Source: Gammaproteobacteria bacterium | GTDB taxonomy: Bacteria; Pseudomonadota; Gammaproteobacteria; Steroidobacterales; Steroidobacteraceae | NCBI GenBank assembly: GCA_029865465.1 | Contig: JAOUGW010000010.1 | Location: 1-33,105 of the forward strand | Length of the DNA: 33,105 bases | Direction: 5' to 3' | Shown here: positions 10,449 to 19,900 of the stretch, piece by piece | Numbering within the stretch: the stretch's first letter is position 1 | Layout of the letters: each line of letters begins with the position of its first letter | Notes under the pieces: generated by a model | The model's database searches: none | The model's input: the letters and a program-made list of their open reading frames with translations, nothing else | Told to the model about the DNA's origin: nothing | Position numbers and translations under genes: made by a program

Positions 10449-10919
10449 ATGCCACGCGAGGTACCACGTGCGCGGCGCATCGCGGAGCAGGTGCAGCGCG
10501 TCCTCGCGCAGCTGCTGCTGCGGGAGGTGCGCGATCCGCGCCTCAAGCCGATGACGGTCACCCACGTCAAGGTGTCGCCGGACCTCACCCACATGTGGGT
10601 CATGTACACCTTGCTGTCCGGCGATTCGCACGACGAGTTGCAGCAGGAAATCCTGGACGAGGCAGCGGTGTACCTGCGTGGTCCGCTGGGACGCGCACTG
10701 AAGCTGCGGCTTGCGCCCCAGCTGCATTTCGCTCCGGACGAGGAGCTCGAACGCGGCAATCGCCTCGACGACCTGATCGGCCGGGCCGTCCGTGACGACA
10801 AGGCGCGCCACGTCGATGACTGCGAGCCGGACGCTGCCAACGCCGCGGCGGGCGAAGACGACGACCTCGCGCATTACGACAGCGATCTCGACGACGAAGC
10901 CGGCGACAAACGCCCTTGA
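10449..10919 (+). CDS. rbfA: Ribosome-binding factor A
   Basis: This 156-residue protein consists of the KH-like RbfA core (about residues 5-115, with R-R-I-A-E-Q-V-Q-R near the start, D-P-R-L and L-R-L-A-P-Q-L-H-F) and an acidic Asp/Ala-rich C-terminal tail. RbfA binds the 30S subunit near helix 1 of 16S rRNA and assists late maturation. The start at 10449 is 6 bases after the infB stop, with only a weak AGGGCAG ribosome site, consistent with coupling to infB. Its stop overlaps the truB start. Confidence 0.95.
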   Translation: MPREVPRARRIAEQVQRVLAQLLLREVRDPRLKPMTVTHVKVSPDLTHMWVMYTLLSGDSHDELQQEILDEAAVYLRGPLGRALKLRLAPQLHFAPDEELERGNRLDDLIGRAVRDDKARHVDDCEPDAANAAAGEDDDLAHYDSDLDDEAGDKRP

Positions 10920-11887
10920 GCACGACCGGCACGGGACCCGCCACCCCGGCACGCCGGCGCTGGCGGGCGGTGGACGGCATCGTCCTGCTCGATAAACCGC
11001 AGGGACTCACTTCCGCGCAGGCGCTGCAACGCGTGCGCCGCCACCTGCAGGCCGCGAAAGCCGGTCATGCCGGCACGCTCGATCCCATGGCCACCGGCAT
11101 GCTGCCGCTCTGTTTCGGCCAGGCGACCAAGGCTTGCGGCACGCTGCTCGGCCGGCGCAAGGCGTATCGCGCCACGGTGCGGCTCGGCATCGCGACCGAC
11201 ACGGGCGATGCGGCAGGGCAGCCGGTCGCCGAGGTCGGGGTGCCGGACTTCGACCCGGACCGGCTCGAGCTGGCGCTCGCCGCGGTGCGCGGCGCACGTC
11301 TCCAGGTCCCGCCGATGTATTCCGCGCTGAAGCGCGACGGGCGACCGCTTTATGAGCTGGCCCGGCAGGGCATTGAAGTCGAGCGCGCGGCGCGCCCGAT
11401 CACGATCGAGTCGCTGGTCGTGACCGGGCACGGCGATCGTACCCTCGACATCGAGGTGGTCTGCTCCAAGGGCACCTATGTGCGGGTCCTGGCGGAAGAG
11501 ATTGCCGAGGGCCTCGGCACGCGCGCCCACCTGGTCGCCCTGCGGCGACTCTGGGTCGAGCCGTTCGAGACAGCAGCCATGGTCACCCTCGCCGCAATCG
11601 AGGCGACTCCCGCGGCGGCGGCGGCTCACGCGCCCTGGCTCGCAGCCGTGGACGCCGCTTTTCCGGACGTGCCGGTCCTGGCGCTCGACGCCGGACAGGC
11701 GCTCCACCTGTGCCAGGGACGCTCGCTGCCTTGCCCGGCCGGCTTGCCGAGGGCCGCTCATTACCGGGCTTACGACCCTGCGGGACGCTTCCTCGGGCTG
11801 GTCGAGCCAGGGGTGGAAGGGCGGCTGCAGGTGCAGCGCCTCTTCGTGCCGGGAGTCGGCGCGGACGGAAACGGCCCAAAAACTTGA
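10916..11887 (+). CDS. truB: tRNA pseudouridine(55) synthase
   Basis: This 323-residue enzyme converts U55 of elongator tRNAs to pseudouridine in the T-loop. The catalytic aspartate is D56 in GHAGTLDPMATG, and the K-A-Y-R and V-C-S-K-G-T-Y-V-R motifs of the TruB fold are present. The C-terminal part from about residue 215 forms the PUA-like region. The start is a TTG at 10916 overlapping the rbfA stop (TTGA), so translation is probably coupled; the next in-frame ATG (11088) is far inside the protein and after the catalytic residue, so TTG is preferred. The stop overlaps a likely rpsO promoter. Confidence 0.94.
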   Translation: MSTTGTGPATPARRRWRAVDGIVLLDKPQGLTSAQALQRVRRHLQAAKAGHAGTLDPMATGMLPLCFGQATKACGTLLGRRKAYRATVRLGIATDTGDAAGQPVAEVGVPDFDPDRLELALAAVRGARLQVPPMYSALKRDGRPLYELARQGIEVERAARPITIESLVVTGHGDRTLDIEVVCSKGTYVRVLAEEIAEGLGTRAHLVALRRLWVEPFETAAMVTLAAIEATPAAAAAHAPWLAAVDAAFPDVPVLALDAGQALHLCQGRSLPCPAGLPRAAHYRAYDPAGRFLGLVEPGVEGRLQVQRLFVPGVGADGNGPKT

Positions 11888-11913
11888 GTAAGAGGGTGCC
11901 GTGCAGCTAAGAT
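11884..11913 (+). promoter_or_regulatory. Candidate rpsO promoter
   Basis: TTGAGT (11884-11889) and TAAGAT (11908-11913) with an 18-base spacer resemble sigma70 -35 and -10 boxes. The -35 overlaps the truB stop codon. This would give rpsO-pnp its own transcript with a leader of about 40 bases, as in E. coli, where S15 represses its own translation through the leader. Confidence 0.5.
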
Positions 11914-11962
11914 GCGCGGCTCACAAAGGCAAACATTTCCAGGTTTCGAGGTCTTATCACCG

Positions 11963-12232
11963 ATGGCACTGTCCACCGAGCGCAAATCCGAGATCGTAGG
12001 CGACTTCAAGCGCGGAGCAGCCGACACGGGCTCCCCCGAGGTCCAGATTGCATTGCTCTCCGCCCGCATCAACGGTCTGGGCGAACATTTCACCGCGCAC
12101 AAGCGCGACCACTCATCGCGCCGCGGGCTGCTGAAGCTCGTCACGCAGCGCCGCAAACTCCTGGACTACCTGAAGGACAGCGACCCGTCGCGCTACCAGG
12201 AAGTCGTCGCGCGGCTCGGCCTGCGCCGCTGA
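11963..12232 (+). CDS. rpsO: 30S ribosomal protein S15
   Basis: This 89-residue protein matches bacterial S15 along its whole length, including D-T-G-S-P-E-V-Q, the H[10 protein letters not shown] segment that binds the central domain of 16S rRNA, and the basic C-terminus. It is a primary binder in assembly of the 30S platform. The ATG at 11963 yields the standard MALSTE start. It lies between truB and pnp as in most gammaproteobacteria, and is followed by a strong intrinsic terminator before pnp. Confidence 0.98.
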   Translation: MALSTERKSEIVGDFKRGAADTGSPEVQIALLSARINGLGEHFTAHKRDHSSRRGLLKLVTQRRKLLDYLKDSDPSRYQEVVARLGLRR

Positions 12233-12247
12233 CCGTCGCCTGCGTGT

Positions 12248-12277
12248 CCGGCCCGCCTTGCGGGCCGGTTTCGTTTT
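12248..12277 (+). terminator. Intrinsic terminator between rpsO and pnp
   Basis: CCGGCCCGC (12248-12256) pairs perfectly with GCGGGCCGG (12260-12268) around a 3-base loop, followed by TTTCGTTTT. It should end most rpsO transcripts while readthrough supplies pnp. In E. coli this interval also holds an RNase III site used in pnp autoregulation; I cannot identify one here. Confidence 0.85.
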
Positions 12278-12320
12278 CGCCCCTCGTCGGGCCACCGCAC
12301 TCATCCGGACACCTCTAATC

Positions 12321-14405
12321 GTGAACGTCCACAAGACCAGCTTCCAGTACGGCCCCCACACCGTCTCGATCGAAACCGGCCGTCTCGCCCGCCAGGCCGA
12401 CGGTTCCGTGCTCGTTTCCATGGGCGACACCGTGGTGCTCGTCACCGCAGTCGGCCGCCGTGAAGCGCAGCCAGGCAAGGATTTCTTCCCGCTCACCGTC
12501 AACTACATCGAGAAGACGTACGCGGCGGGCCGCATCCCGGGCGGCTTCTTCAAGCGCGAAGGCCGTCCGTCCGAAAAAGAGACGCTGATCTCGCGCCTGA
12601 TCGACCGCCCGATCCGCCCGCTCTTCCCCGAGTTCTTCTTCAACGAAGTGCAGGTGGTGGCGACGGTCGTCTCGCTCGACCCGGAGATAGACTCGGACAT
12701 TCCCGCGATGCTCGGCGCGTCTGCTGCGCTTGCCATTTCGGGCATCCCGTTCAAGGGCCCGATCGGTGCCGCGCGCGTGGGCTACATCGAAGGCAAGTAC
12801 CAGCTGAACCCCACGACCAAGGACATGAAGGTCTCGGACCTCGACCTGGTCGTGGCCGGCACAGCCGACGCGGTGCTGATGGTCGAATCCGAAGCCGAAC
12901 TGCTGTCCGAGTCCGTGATGCTCGGCGCCGTCGTGTATGGCCACGAGCAGATGCAGGTCGCCATCAACGCGATCCGCGAACTCGCGGCCAAGACGGCCAA
13001 GCCGTCGTGGGACTGGCAGGCGCCGGCGCTCGACGCCGAGCTCGCCAGGGCGGTCGCGGCGCAGGCGGAAGCCGAACTGGTCAAGGCCTACCAGGTCACC
13101 GAGAAGCAGGCGCGCCACACGCGCGTCGGCGAGATCAAGAAGGCACTGGTCGAGTCGCTGGCCACCGGCGACGGCGCCAAGTACCAGCCGCGCCAGGTCA
13201 CCGACGAACTCGGCCGCCTCGAATACAACATCGTCCGTCGCCGCATCATCGCGGGCGAGCCGCGCATCGACGGCCGCGACATGCACACCGTGCGCAAGAT
13301 CACCGTCGAGACGGGCGTGCTGCCGCGCACCCACGGCTCGGCGCTGTTTACGCGCGGCGAGACACAGGCGCTGGTCACGACGACGCTCGGCACCGGCCGC
13401 GACGCGCAGATCATCGATGCGCTCGCCGGCGAGCGCAAAGAGCCGTTCATGCTGCACTACAACTTCCCGCCGTTCTCGGTGGGCGAGACGGGCATGATGG
13501 GTTCGCCCAAGCGGCGCGAAATCGGCCACGGCAACCTGGCCCGCCGCGGCGTGTCGGCAGTGATGCCGGACATGACGACGTTCCCGTACATCATCCGCAT
13601 CGTGTCCGAGATCACTGAATCCAATGGTTCGAGCTCGATGGCCTCGGTCTGCGGCACCAGTCTCTCGCTGATGGACGCGGGCGTGCCGCTCAAGGCGCCG
13701 GTGGCAGGCGTCGCCATGGGCCTCGTGCTCGAAGACGGCAAGTTCCAGGTTCTCACCGACATCCTCGGTGACGAAGACCACCTCGGCGACATGGATTTCA
13801 AGGTGGCCGGTTCCGCCACGGGCATCACTGCCCTGCAGATGGACATCAAGATCGAGGGCATCACCAGGGAAATCATGCAGGTCGCGCTGGATTCGGCGCA
13901 CAAGGCCCGCTTGCACATCCTCGGCGAGATGAACAAGGTCCTGTCGAGCGCGCGTCCGCAGATGTCGGAATGGGCGCCCACGATCATCACCATGAAGATC
14001 GATCCGGAGAAGATCCGCGAAGTCATCGGCAAGGGCGGCGCCGTCATCCGTGCGATCACGGAAGAGACCGGCACCACGATCGACATCGAGAACGACGGCA
14101 CGGTCAAGATCGCGTCGGTCAGCGGCGCGGCTGGCCGCGAAGCGCAGCGTCGCATCGAGCTGATCACTTCCGAAGTGGAAGTCGGCTCGATCTACGAAGG
14201 CAAGGTCGTCCGCCTGATGGACTTCGGCGCGTTCGTGCAGATCCTGCCGGGCAAGGACGGCCTCGTCCACATCTCGCAGATCAGCGAAGAGCGCGTCGAG
14301 CGCGTGAGCGACAAGCTGAAGGAAGGCGACGTCGTGCGCGTGAAGGTGCTCGAAGTCGATCGCCAGGGCCGCGTGCGGCTCTCAATGCGGAATGTCGACG
14401 GCTGA
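12321..14405 (+). CDS. pnp: Polyribonucleotide nucleotidyltransferase (PNPase)
   Basis: This 694-residue 3'-5' phosphorolytic exoribonuclease is a core part of the RNA degradosome. It shows two RNase PH domains (about 1-220 and 310-540) separated by the alpha-helical domain, then a KH domain with the GKGG loop at 570-573 and an S1 domain at about 620-690. The protein ends almost at the S1 domain, so the C-terminal extension of E. coli PNPase that follows S1 is nearly absent. The GTG at 12321 was chosen because it places the conserved F-Q-Y-G-x-H-T-V-x-I-E-T-G at the N-terminus; the frame stays open upstream into the rpsO terminator. No good Shine-Dalgarno precedes GTG. A G-rich inverted repeat follows the stop. 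Confidence 0.97.
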   Translation: MNVHKTSFQYGPHTVSIETGRLARQADGSVLVSMGDTVVLVTAVGRREAQPGKDFFPLTVNYIEKTYAAGRIPGGFFKREGRPSEKETLISRLIDRPIRPLFPEFFFNEVQVVATVVSLDPEIDSDIPAMLGASAALAISGIPFKGPIGAARVGYIEGKYQLNPTTKDMKVSDLDLVVAGTADAVLMVESEAELLSESVMLGAVVYGHEQMQVAINAIRELAAKTAKPSWDWQAPALDAELARAVAAQAEAELVKAYQVTEKQARHTRVGEIKKALVESLATGDGAKYQPRQVTDELGRLEYNIVRRRIIAGEPRIDGRDMHTVRKITVETGVLPRTHGSALFTRGETQALVTTTLGTGRDAQIIDALAGERKEPFMLHYNFPPFSVGETGMMGSPKRREIGHGNLARRGVSAVMPDMTTFPYIIRIVSEITESNGSSSMASVCGTSLSLMDAGVPLKAPVAGVAMGLVLEDGKFQVLTDILGDEDHLGDMDFKVAGSATGITALQMDIKIEGITREIMQVALDSAHKARLHILGEMNKVLSSARPQMSEWAPTIITMKIDPEKIREVIGKGGAVIRAITEETGTTIDIENDGTVKIASVSGAAGREAQRRIELITSEVEVGSIYEGKVVRLMDFGAFVQILPGKDGLVHISQISEERVERVSDKLKEGDVVRVKVLEVDRQGRVRLSMRNVDG

Positions 14406-14428
14406 CGCCGTCGACCACCGCATTGAAG

Positions 14429-14520
14429 TGAGCAGGGGTTAGGGGATAGGGGTTAGTCGGAGCAGGGCGCGCTTAGCGCGCTTTCGACTATCCCCCAACC
14501 CCCATCCCCTAGCCCCTCAC
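14429..14520 (+). repeat. G-rich imperfect inverted repeat (REP-like), copy B
   Basis: The left arm, from 14429 to 14461, contains AGGGGTT, AGGGGAT, AGGGGTT in tandem and ends TAGTCGGA. The right arm from 14483 is its diverged complement (TCGACTATCCCCC...). The loop holds a perfect inner hairpin GCGCGC-TTA-GCGCGC (14467-14481). The minus strand of the right arm has four G-runs of four or five with 2-3-base loops, a canonical G-quadruplex pattern. It fills the convergent pnp/phaR gap, and the phaR stop codon (14517-14519) lies inside it. It is the same family as the repeat at 2121-2219. Confidence 0.85.
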
Positions 14521-15062
14521 TCCCGGTCGTCCCGGCCAAACGGCCGCGGCAGGCGCGAGAACACCTCTTCCTGCAGTGCCTTCCAGCGCTGGTAGTTCTT
14601 CTGCGCCACCTGGGTCACGGTCTCGAGCGGATCGATGCCCACCACGTTCTTGAAGCGGTCGCGCAGCTCGCGCTGTTCCTTGGCGAAGAGCTGGATGCTC
14701 TCGTCGAGATAGCGCCCCACGAAATCCTGCAGCCCGCTGCCGTAACTGCGGATCACGTGCGACAGGAAATCGCGGCTCATCAGCGACTCGCCGCCGCCTT
14801 CCTGCTCGGCGATCACCTGCAGCAGGATGCTGCGCGTGATGTCCTGCTGCGACTTGCGGTCGAGCACGACGAAGTCGATGCGTTCGACGACCAGGCGGCG
14901 GATGTCCGCCAGCGTGACGTAGCGGCTCTCGACCGTGTCGTAGAGCCGGCGGTTGGGATACTTGCGGATGACGCGCGGCCCCTTGCCGCTGCCTCCACCA
15001 CCGGCGGCATCACCGCCTCTCGATTTCTTCGTCCTGGTCTTCGTAGCCGCAGTCGTCGCCAT
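14517..15062 (-). CDS. phaR: Polyhydroxyalkanoate synthesis regulator PhaR
   Basis: This 181-residue protein carries the PHA/PHB accumulation regulator N-terminal DNA-binding domain (R-V-I-R-K-Y-P-N-R-R-L-Y-D-T at about residues 30-43) followed by the accumulation domain (I-R-S-Y-G-S-G-L-Q-D-F-V-G-R-Y-L-D-E-S). PhaR proteins bind both PHA granules and promoters of phasin or PHA genes and repress them until polymer accumulates. The start at 15062 gives a low-complexity Thr/Lys/Gly-rich N-terminus; an upstream in-frame start at 15137 would run into gluQ and is less likely. It is the last gene of dksA-gluQ-phaR, 31 bases after gluQ. No PHA synthase or phasin gene is in the window. Confidence 0.88.
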   Translation of the reverse strand: MATTAATKTRTKKSRGGDAAGGGGSGKGPRVIRKYPNRRLYDTVESRYVTLADIRRLVVERIDFVVLDRKSQQDITRSILLQVIAEQEGGGESLMSRDFLSHVIRSYGSGLQDFVGRYLDESIQLFAKEQRELRDRFKNVVGIDPLETVTQVAQKNYQRWKALQEEVFSRLPRPFGRDDRE

Positions 15063-15093
15063 CGTGCTCTGTCCTCGGCCGGCGGTGCCGGCG

Positions 15094-16020
15094 CTAGCAA
15101 GCCACTTGCGGAGCCGCGCGCGCCGCGCAACCCGCAAAACCCTCCACGCGCCAATGCTCGCGTGCCCAGTCCCAGATCGCGCGCAGCGGCGCGCGTGTCA
15201 GCGCTGCCGGCGGCGATTGCCCGAGAAACTCGAGCGCCGCAACCAGCTGCCCGGCCTGCCCGACCCGTCCCCGGAGGGCTGGCGCATCTGCCGACTTGGA
15301 GAGCTTAAGGCCTCGGTCGTCCACGGCAAGGGGCAAATGCAGGTATCGCACCGGCGGCAGGCCGAGCGCACGCTGCAGCAGGACCTGCCGGGCTGTGCTC
15401 GACAGCAGGTCGCAGCCACGCACCACGTCGGTGATGCCCTGTGCCGCGTCGTCCACGACGACCGCCAGCTGGTATGCGTAGAGGCCGTCCCGGCGCCGCA
15501 GCACGAAGTCGCCCACCGTGGCTGCGACATCGATGGATTGCGGGCCCAGGCTGCGGTCGTCGAAGCCGATTGCGCCGGCCGGAACACGCAGCCGCAGCGC
15601 CTGGCCCGGGACGAGAGCCCCCTCGACTGCGAGGCATTCCGCGGGATGAAACAGTTCCTCGCCGGTGCCGGTCGGACGAGACTGATTCTCGGGCAGGCGG
15701 GCGAGGGCGGAGCGGGTGCAGGAGCATTGGCGCAGGCAATGCGCGTGGGCGAGGCGTTCGATGGCCTCGGCGTAGACGGCGAACCGGGAACTCTGCTGCA
15801 GGACCGGCCCGTCCCACTCCATGCCGTAGGCTTCGAGCGCGGCCAGGATCTGCCCGGCGGCGCCGGGGCGCGTGCGCGGCGGGTCGAGATCCTCGATGCG
15901 CACGAGCCACTGGCCGGCATGGGAACGCGCGTCGAGGTAGCTGCCGACTGCGGCGACGAGGGAACCGAAATGCAAGGAGCCGCTGGGGGAGGGGGCAAAG
16001 CGCCCGCGATACGGCGTCAT
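15094..16020 (-). CDS. gluQ: Glutamyl-Q tRNA(Asp) synthetase
   Basis: The 308-residue product is a truncated glutamyl-tRNA synthetase paralogue lacking the anticodon-binding domain; it attaches glutamate to the queuosine at position 34 of tRNA-Asp. Visible features are the HIGH-like motif in FAPSPSGSLHFGSL (residues 9-21), the zinc-site cysteines C99 and C101 with a later H125-P-A-E-C129, and the KMSKS-like L-K-L-S-K-S at 238-243. The ATG at 16020 gives the conserved start MTPYRGRFAPSPSG; a longer frame to 16110 overlaps dksA and is disfavoured. It lies 61 bases downstream of dksA, an order conserved across many gammaproteobacteria. Confidence 0.94.
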   Translation of the reverse strand: MTPYRGRFAPSPSGSLHFGSLVAAVGSYLDARSHAGQWLVRIEDLDPPRTRPGAAGQILAALEAYGMEWDGPVLQQSSRFAVYAEAIERLAHAHCLRQCSCTRSALARLPENQSRPTGTGEELFHPAECLAVEGALVPGQALRLRVPAGAIGFDDRSLGPQSIDVAATVGDFVLRRRDGLYAYQLAVVVDDAAQGITDVVRGCDLLSSTARQVLLQRALGLPPVRYLHLPLAVDDRGLKLSKSADAPALRGRVGQAGQLVAALEFLGQSPPAALTRAPLRAIWDWAREHWRVEGFAGCAARAAPQVAC

Positions 16021-16081
16021 GCCCGCACCCGGGCGCCTGGTCGCTCCCGCTGCAGCCGAGGTCCCGGAAGGCCCGGAAGGA

Positions 16082-16798
16082 TCAGCGGTAGAAGTCGTCC
16101 CGGTCGCCAAACTGCTTTTCGCGGCGTTCGCGGCGTTCCTGCGCCTCTACGCTCAGCGTTGCCACCGGGCGGGCTTCGAGGCGCTTCACGCCGATTGGCT
16201 CGCCGGTCTCGAGGCAGTAGCCATAACTGCCGTCCTCGATGCGCTTGAGCGCCTCGTCGATCTTGCGGATCAGCTTGCGCTCGCGGTCGCGCGTGCGCAG
16301 TTCGAGGCTGAATTCGGACTCCTGCGTGGCGCGGTCGTTGGGGTCGGGGAAGTTGGCAGCTTCGTCCTTCATGTGGAGCACCGTGCGATCCACCTCCTGC
16401 ATCAGGTCCTGCTTCCAGCTGGACAGGATGGTGCGGAAGTGTTCGAGCTGCTCCTTGCTCATGTACTCCTCGCCCTTGCTGACCTGGTAGGGCTGGACGT
16501 TGCGCGGGCCGGAAAGCAGGCTCGGGTTCATTGCGAGATCAGCATCCGCGGAGCGCTTGACGGCGCTGACCGGCTCCGGCATTCGCTTCGGCTTGGTCTT
16601 CGCAGCAGCGGGCTTCGGCGCTGGCTTGGCAGCGGCGGTAACGGTCTTGCGTGGCACGGCCTTTTCCTTGGCAGTCACTGGCTTGTGAGCCGCTTTCGCC
16701 GCGGGCTTGGCAGCGGGCTTGGCGGCGGGCCTGGCAACCTTCGCAGAAACGGTCTTCTGGGCCTTCGACGGCTTGGCAGACGGTTTCTTGACGGGCAT
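16082..16798 (-). CDS. dksA: DksA-family RNA polymerase-binding regulator with basic N-terminal tail
   Basis: This 238-residue protein is much longer than E. coli DksA (151). Residues about 1-90 are a low-complexity Lys/Pro/Ala tail with repeated KPAA/AAKP units, like histone H1-type bacterial tails. The DksA core starts near residue 105. The coiled-coil tip is conserved (D152, D155, A157 in DPNDRATQE), as needed for action in the RNA polymerase secondary channel with ppGpp. The four zinc cysteines of E. coli DksA are replaced by C195, T198, S216 and A219, so this is a zinc-independent type, a pattern also known from other proteobacteria. The ATG at 16798 is chosen because GGGGAG lies 8 bases upstream; the frame is open further upstream across the promoter. 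First gene of dksA-gluQ-phaR. Confidence 0.93.
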   Translation of the reverse strand: MPVKKPSAKPSKAQKTVSAKVARPAAKPAAKPAAKAAHKPVTAKEKAVPRKTVTAAAKPAPKPAAAKTKPKRMPEPVSAVKRSADADLAMNPSLLSGPRNVQPYQVSKGEEYMSKEQLEHFRTILSSWKQDLMQEVDRTVLHMKDEAANFPDPNDRATQESEFSLELRTRDRERKLIRKIDEALKRIEDGSYGYCLETGEPIGVKRLEARPVATLSVEAQERRERREKQFGDRDDFYR

Positions 16799-16831
16799 CG
16801 ACGAACTCCCCACTCCGGTTGGAGGCGCGCG

Positions 16832-16859
16832 ATTATACAGGCGGAACCGCGGTCGTCCA
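16832..16859 (-). promoter_or_regulatory. dksA promoter
   Basis: On the minus strand a perfect TATAAT (16837-16832) is preceded after 16 bases by TGGACG (16859-16854, four of six -35 matches). It lies 33 bases from the dksA start. The octamer GGACGACC occurs twice upstream on this strand (16858-16851, overlapping the -35, and 16881-16874), 23 bases apart, which could be an operator. Confidence 0.6.
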
Positions 16860-16918
16860 CCCCGAAAAAAACAGGTCGTCCGGGCCGCTGACCCGGCTGG
16901 ACCCGGCGTCCGGAACTG

Positions 16919-16947
16919 CTGTGAGGCGAGTTCGATTCTTTTAGAAT
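16919..16947 (+). promoter_or_regulatory. Candidate smc promoter
   Basis: TAGAAT (16942-16947) matches five of six -10 positions, with a weak -35 CTGTGA (16919-16924) 17 bases upstream. The -10 lies within the small inverted repeat ATTCT-TTT-AGAAT (16935-16947). It is divergent from the dksA promoter and 39 bases before the smc start. Confidence 0.45.
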
Positions 16948-16986
16948 TCGCCTTTCGCTGCGCCACGCAGTTTTCCCGGGTGAGTG

Positions 16987-19900
16987 ATGCGCCTGACCAA
17001 GATCAAGCTGGCCGGTTTCAAGTCGTTCGTGGACCCGACCTCGGTCGGTTTCCCGACGAACCTGGTCGGTGTCGTCGGCCCGAACGGCTGCGGCAAGTCC
17101 AACATCATCGACGCCGTGCGCTGGGTGATGGGCGAAATCTCGGCCAAGCACCTGCGCGGCGACTCGATGGCGGACGTGATCTTCAACGGGTCCGGCACGC
17201 GCAAGCCCGTCGGCACCGCGTCGGTCGAGCTCATCTTCGACAACAGCGACGGCAAGCTCGGCGGCGAGTACGCGAGCTATGCCGAAGTCTCGCTGAAGCG
17301 GGTCGTTTCGCGCGACGGCCAGTCGTCGTATTTCCTGAACGGCGTGCGCTGCCGCCGCAAGGACATCACGCAGCTGTTCCTCGGCACCGGCCTCGGCTCG
17401 CGCAGCTACGCGATCATCGAGCAGAACATGATCTCGCGCGTGATCGAAGCGAAGGCCGACGACATGCGCGCCTTCCTCGAAGAAGCCGCGGGCATCTCGC
17501 GCTACAAGGAGCGTCGCAAGGAGACGGAAAGCCGCATCGCGCAGACGCGCGAGAACCTGGCGCGCCTGTCCGACCTGCGTGACGAGGTCGAAAAGCAGCT
17601 GCGTCACCTGCAGCGCCAGGCCGCCACCGCGCGCCGTTACCAGGCGCTGAAGCAGGAAGAACGGCAGACACACGCCGAACTGCTCGCGCTCAAGTTGCGC
17701 GAAGTCGAGAGCGAAGCGAGCGCGCGCCAGGCGATCCTGAGCGAGCGTGACCTTGCGCTGCAGGCGGCGCTGGCGGGGCAGCGATCGATCGAAGCCGCCA
17801 TCGAACGTGCGCGGCAGGAGCACGACGCGCAGGCGGCCGTGCTGTCCGAGGTGCAGGGGCGGTACTACCAGGTCGGCGCGGACATCTCGCGCACCGAACA
17901 GGCCATCGACCACGCGCGCGAAATCCGCGCGCGCCAGCGACAGGAACTCGACCAGATCGCTCAGGGCGTCCAGGACGCGGACCTGCACCGCGTGCGCGAT
18001 CGCCAGCTCGCCGCCGAACTGGCAGCGGCGCTGGCCGAGATGGGTCCGGGCCTCGAGCAGGCGCGCGCCACGGAACAGGCCGCCGCAGCCGAACTCGCAG
18101 CGGCCGAAACCGCGATGGCAGGCTGGCAGGAGAACTGGGAAGGCTTCAACCAGTCGCTGCGGCAGGCCTCATCGGCCGCAGGCGCCGAGCGTGCCCGTCT
18201 CGAAGTGATGGAAAACCAGCTGCGCGGCCTGCTCAATCAGCAGGACCGCGCCACCCAGGAGCACGGCACGTTGTCGGCGGCTGACGTCGCCGCCACGCTC
18301 GCAGCGCTCGAGGGCCAGGAGGCCGAGGCGCGCGCGCAAAACGAGGCCGCACGCCAGCACATGGACGAACTCGTCGCCACGCTGCAGGCCGAACGCGGCC
18401 GCGAGCGTGAACTCGCCCAGGCTGCGCAGGCCGCGCGTCGCGAAACTCAGGAAGTCGAAGGCCGCATCGTCTCGCTCGAGGCGCTGCAGCGCGCGGCGCT
18501 CGGGCAGGGGCAGGGCAAGGTCGTCGACTGGCTCAAGTCGCGCGGTCTCGAGCACAGTCCGCGCCTGGCGCAGCAGCTTTCGGTCGACAAGGGCTGGGAT
18601 CGCGCGGTCGAAACGGTGCTCGGCGGCTACCTCGAAGCTGTCTGCGTCGACTCATTGGACGATGTGGCCGCCACGCTCGAAAGCTTCACGACCGGCACCG
18701 TCACGTTCTTTGCCGGGGCCCAGGGCCCGGTTTCCGCAGGTCACACCGGGCGAACGCTGCGCTCGCGCGTGCGCGGTCCTGCCGGCCTCGACGCCCTGTT
18801 CGAAGGCATCGTCGCCACGGATACCCTGCACGAAGCGCTGCGCCTGCGGCCCGAACTGCGCGCGGGCCAGTCGGTCATCACGCGCGACGGCATCTGGATC
18901 GGCCCGGACTGGCTGCGCGTCAGCCGCGACAAGGATGCCCACGAAGGAGTGATCGAGCGCGAAGAGCGCCTGCGCGCCGAACGTTCCGCACTCGATACGC
19001 AACAGACGAAACACCGCACCGCCGAGTCCGACCTCGAAGCGCTGCGCGGCCGCGTGCGTGACCTGGAAGATCGCCTGGCGAGCCACCAGGCGGTGGTGTC
19101 GCGCAGTGGTTCGAGCCACATGAGCCTGCGTTCGCAGATTGACAGCCTGCGCGCCCGTGCCGAGCAGCGCAGCCAGCGCATGCAGCAGCTCGCGTTCGAG
19201 ATGACGGAAGTCGCGGGCGCACTCGAGGCCGCCAACGCCGGCAACCGTGCCGCACGCAGTCGCCTCGAGGAAGCCGTCAATGCGATGGGCGAACTCGAAG
19301 AGCGTCGCGTCGCGCTCGAAGCGGAGCGCGAAGTCCTGCGCGGCCGCCTGGCCGCGACGCGCGAAGCGGCGCAGACAGCGCGCACCGCCGCCAGCGAGGC
19401 CGCGATCCGCGTCGAATCGCGCCGCACCAGCTACCAGTCCCTGCTGTCGGGTCTCGAACGCCTCGACGCGCAGGTTGGCCAGTTCGAAGCGCGCCGGCAG
19501 GATCTCGATGCGCAGCTCGCCAGCGGCGAGGAGAGCGAGGCCCAGCTGAAGGCCACGCTCGAAGTGGCGCTGCAGCGTCGCGTCGCGGTCGAAACCGAAT
19601 TCTCGGCCGCGCGCCACGGGATGGAAGAGGTCGACGCGAACCTGCGTGGACTCGATGAGCGCCGGCTCGGCGCGGAGGGCGCGGTCGAGGCCGCGCGGTC
19701 CGCCCTCGAGAACGTGCGCTTCTCGGTGCAGGAACTCAAGCTGCGCCGCGAGACCTACCTGGAGCAGTTCACGCAGACCCGCCTCGAATTGCCGGTCGTC
19801 GTCGCCGCCCTGGTCGACGGGGCCAGCGTTCCGGCGTGGGAGCAGCGCCTGGCCGAGACCAGCGAGAAGATCGAGCGGCTCGGTGCAGTGAACCTCGCGG

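Noticed and set aside
16799-16966. Upstream extension of the dksA reading frame
   Set aside because: It crosses a perfect TATAAT box and the strong ribosome site before the ATG at 16798.
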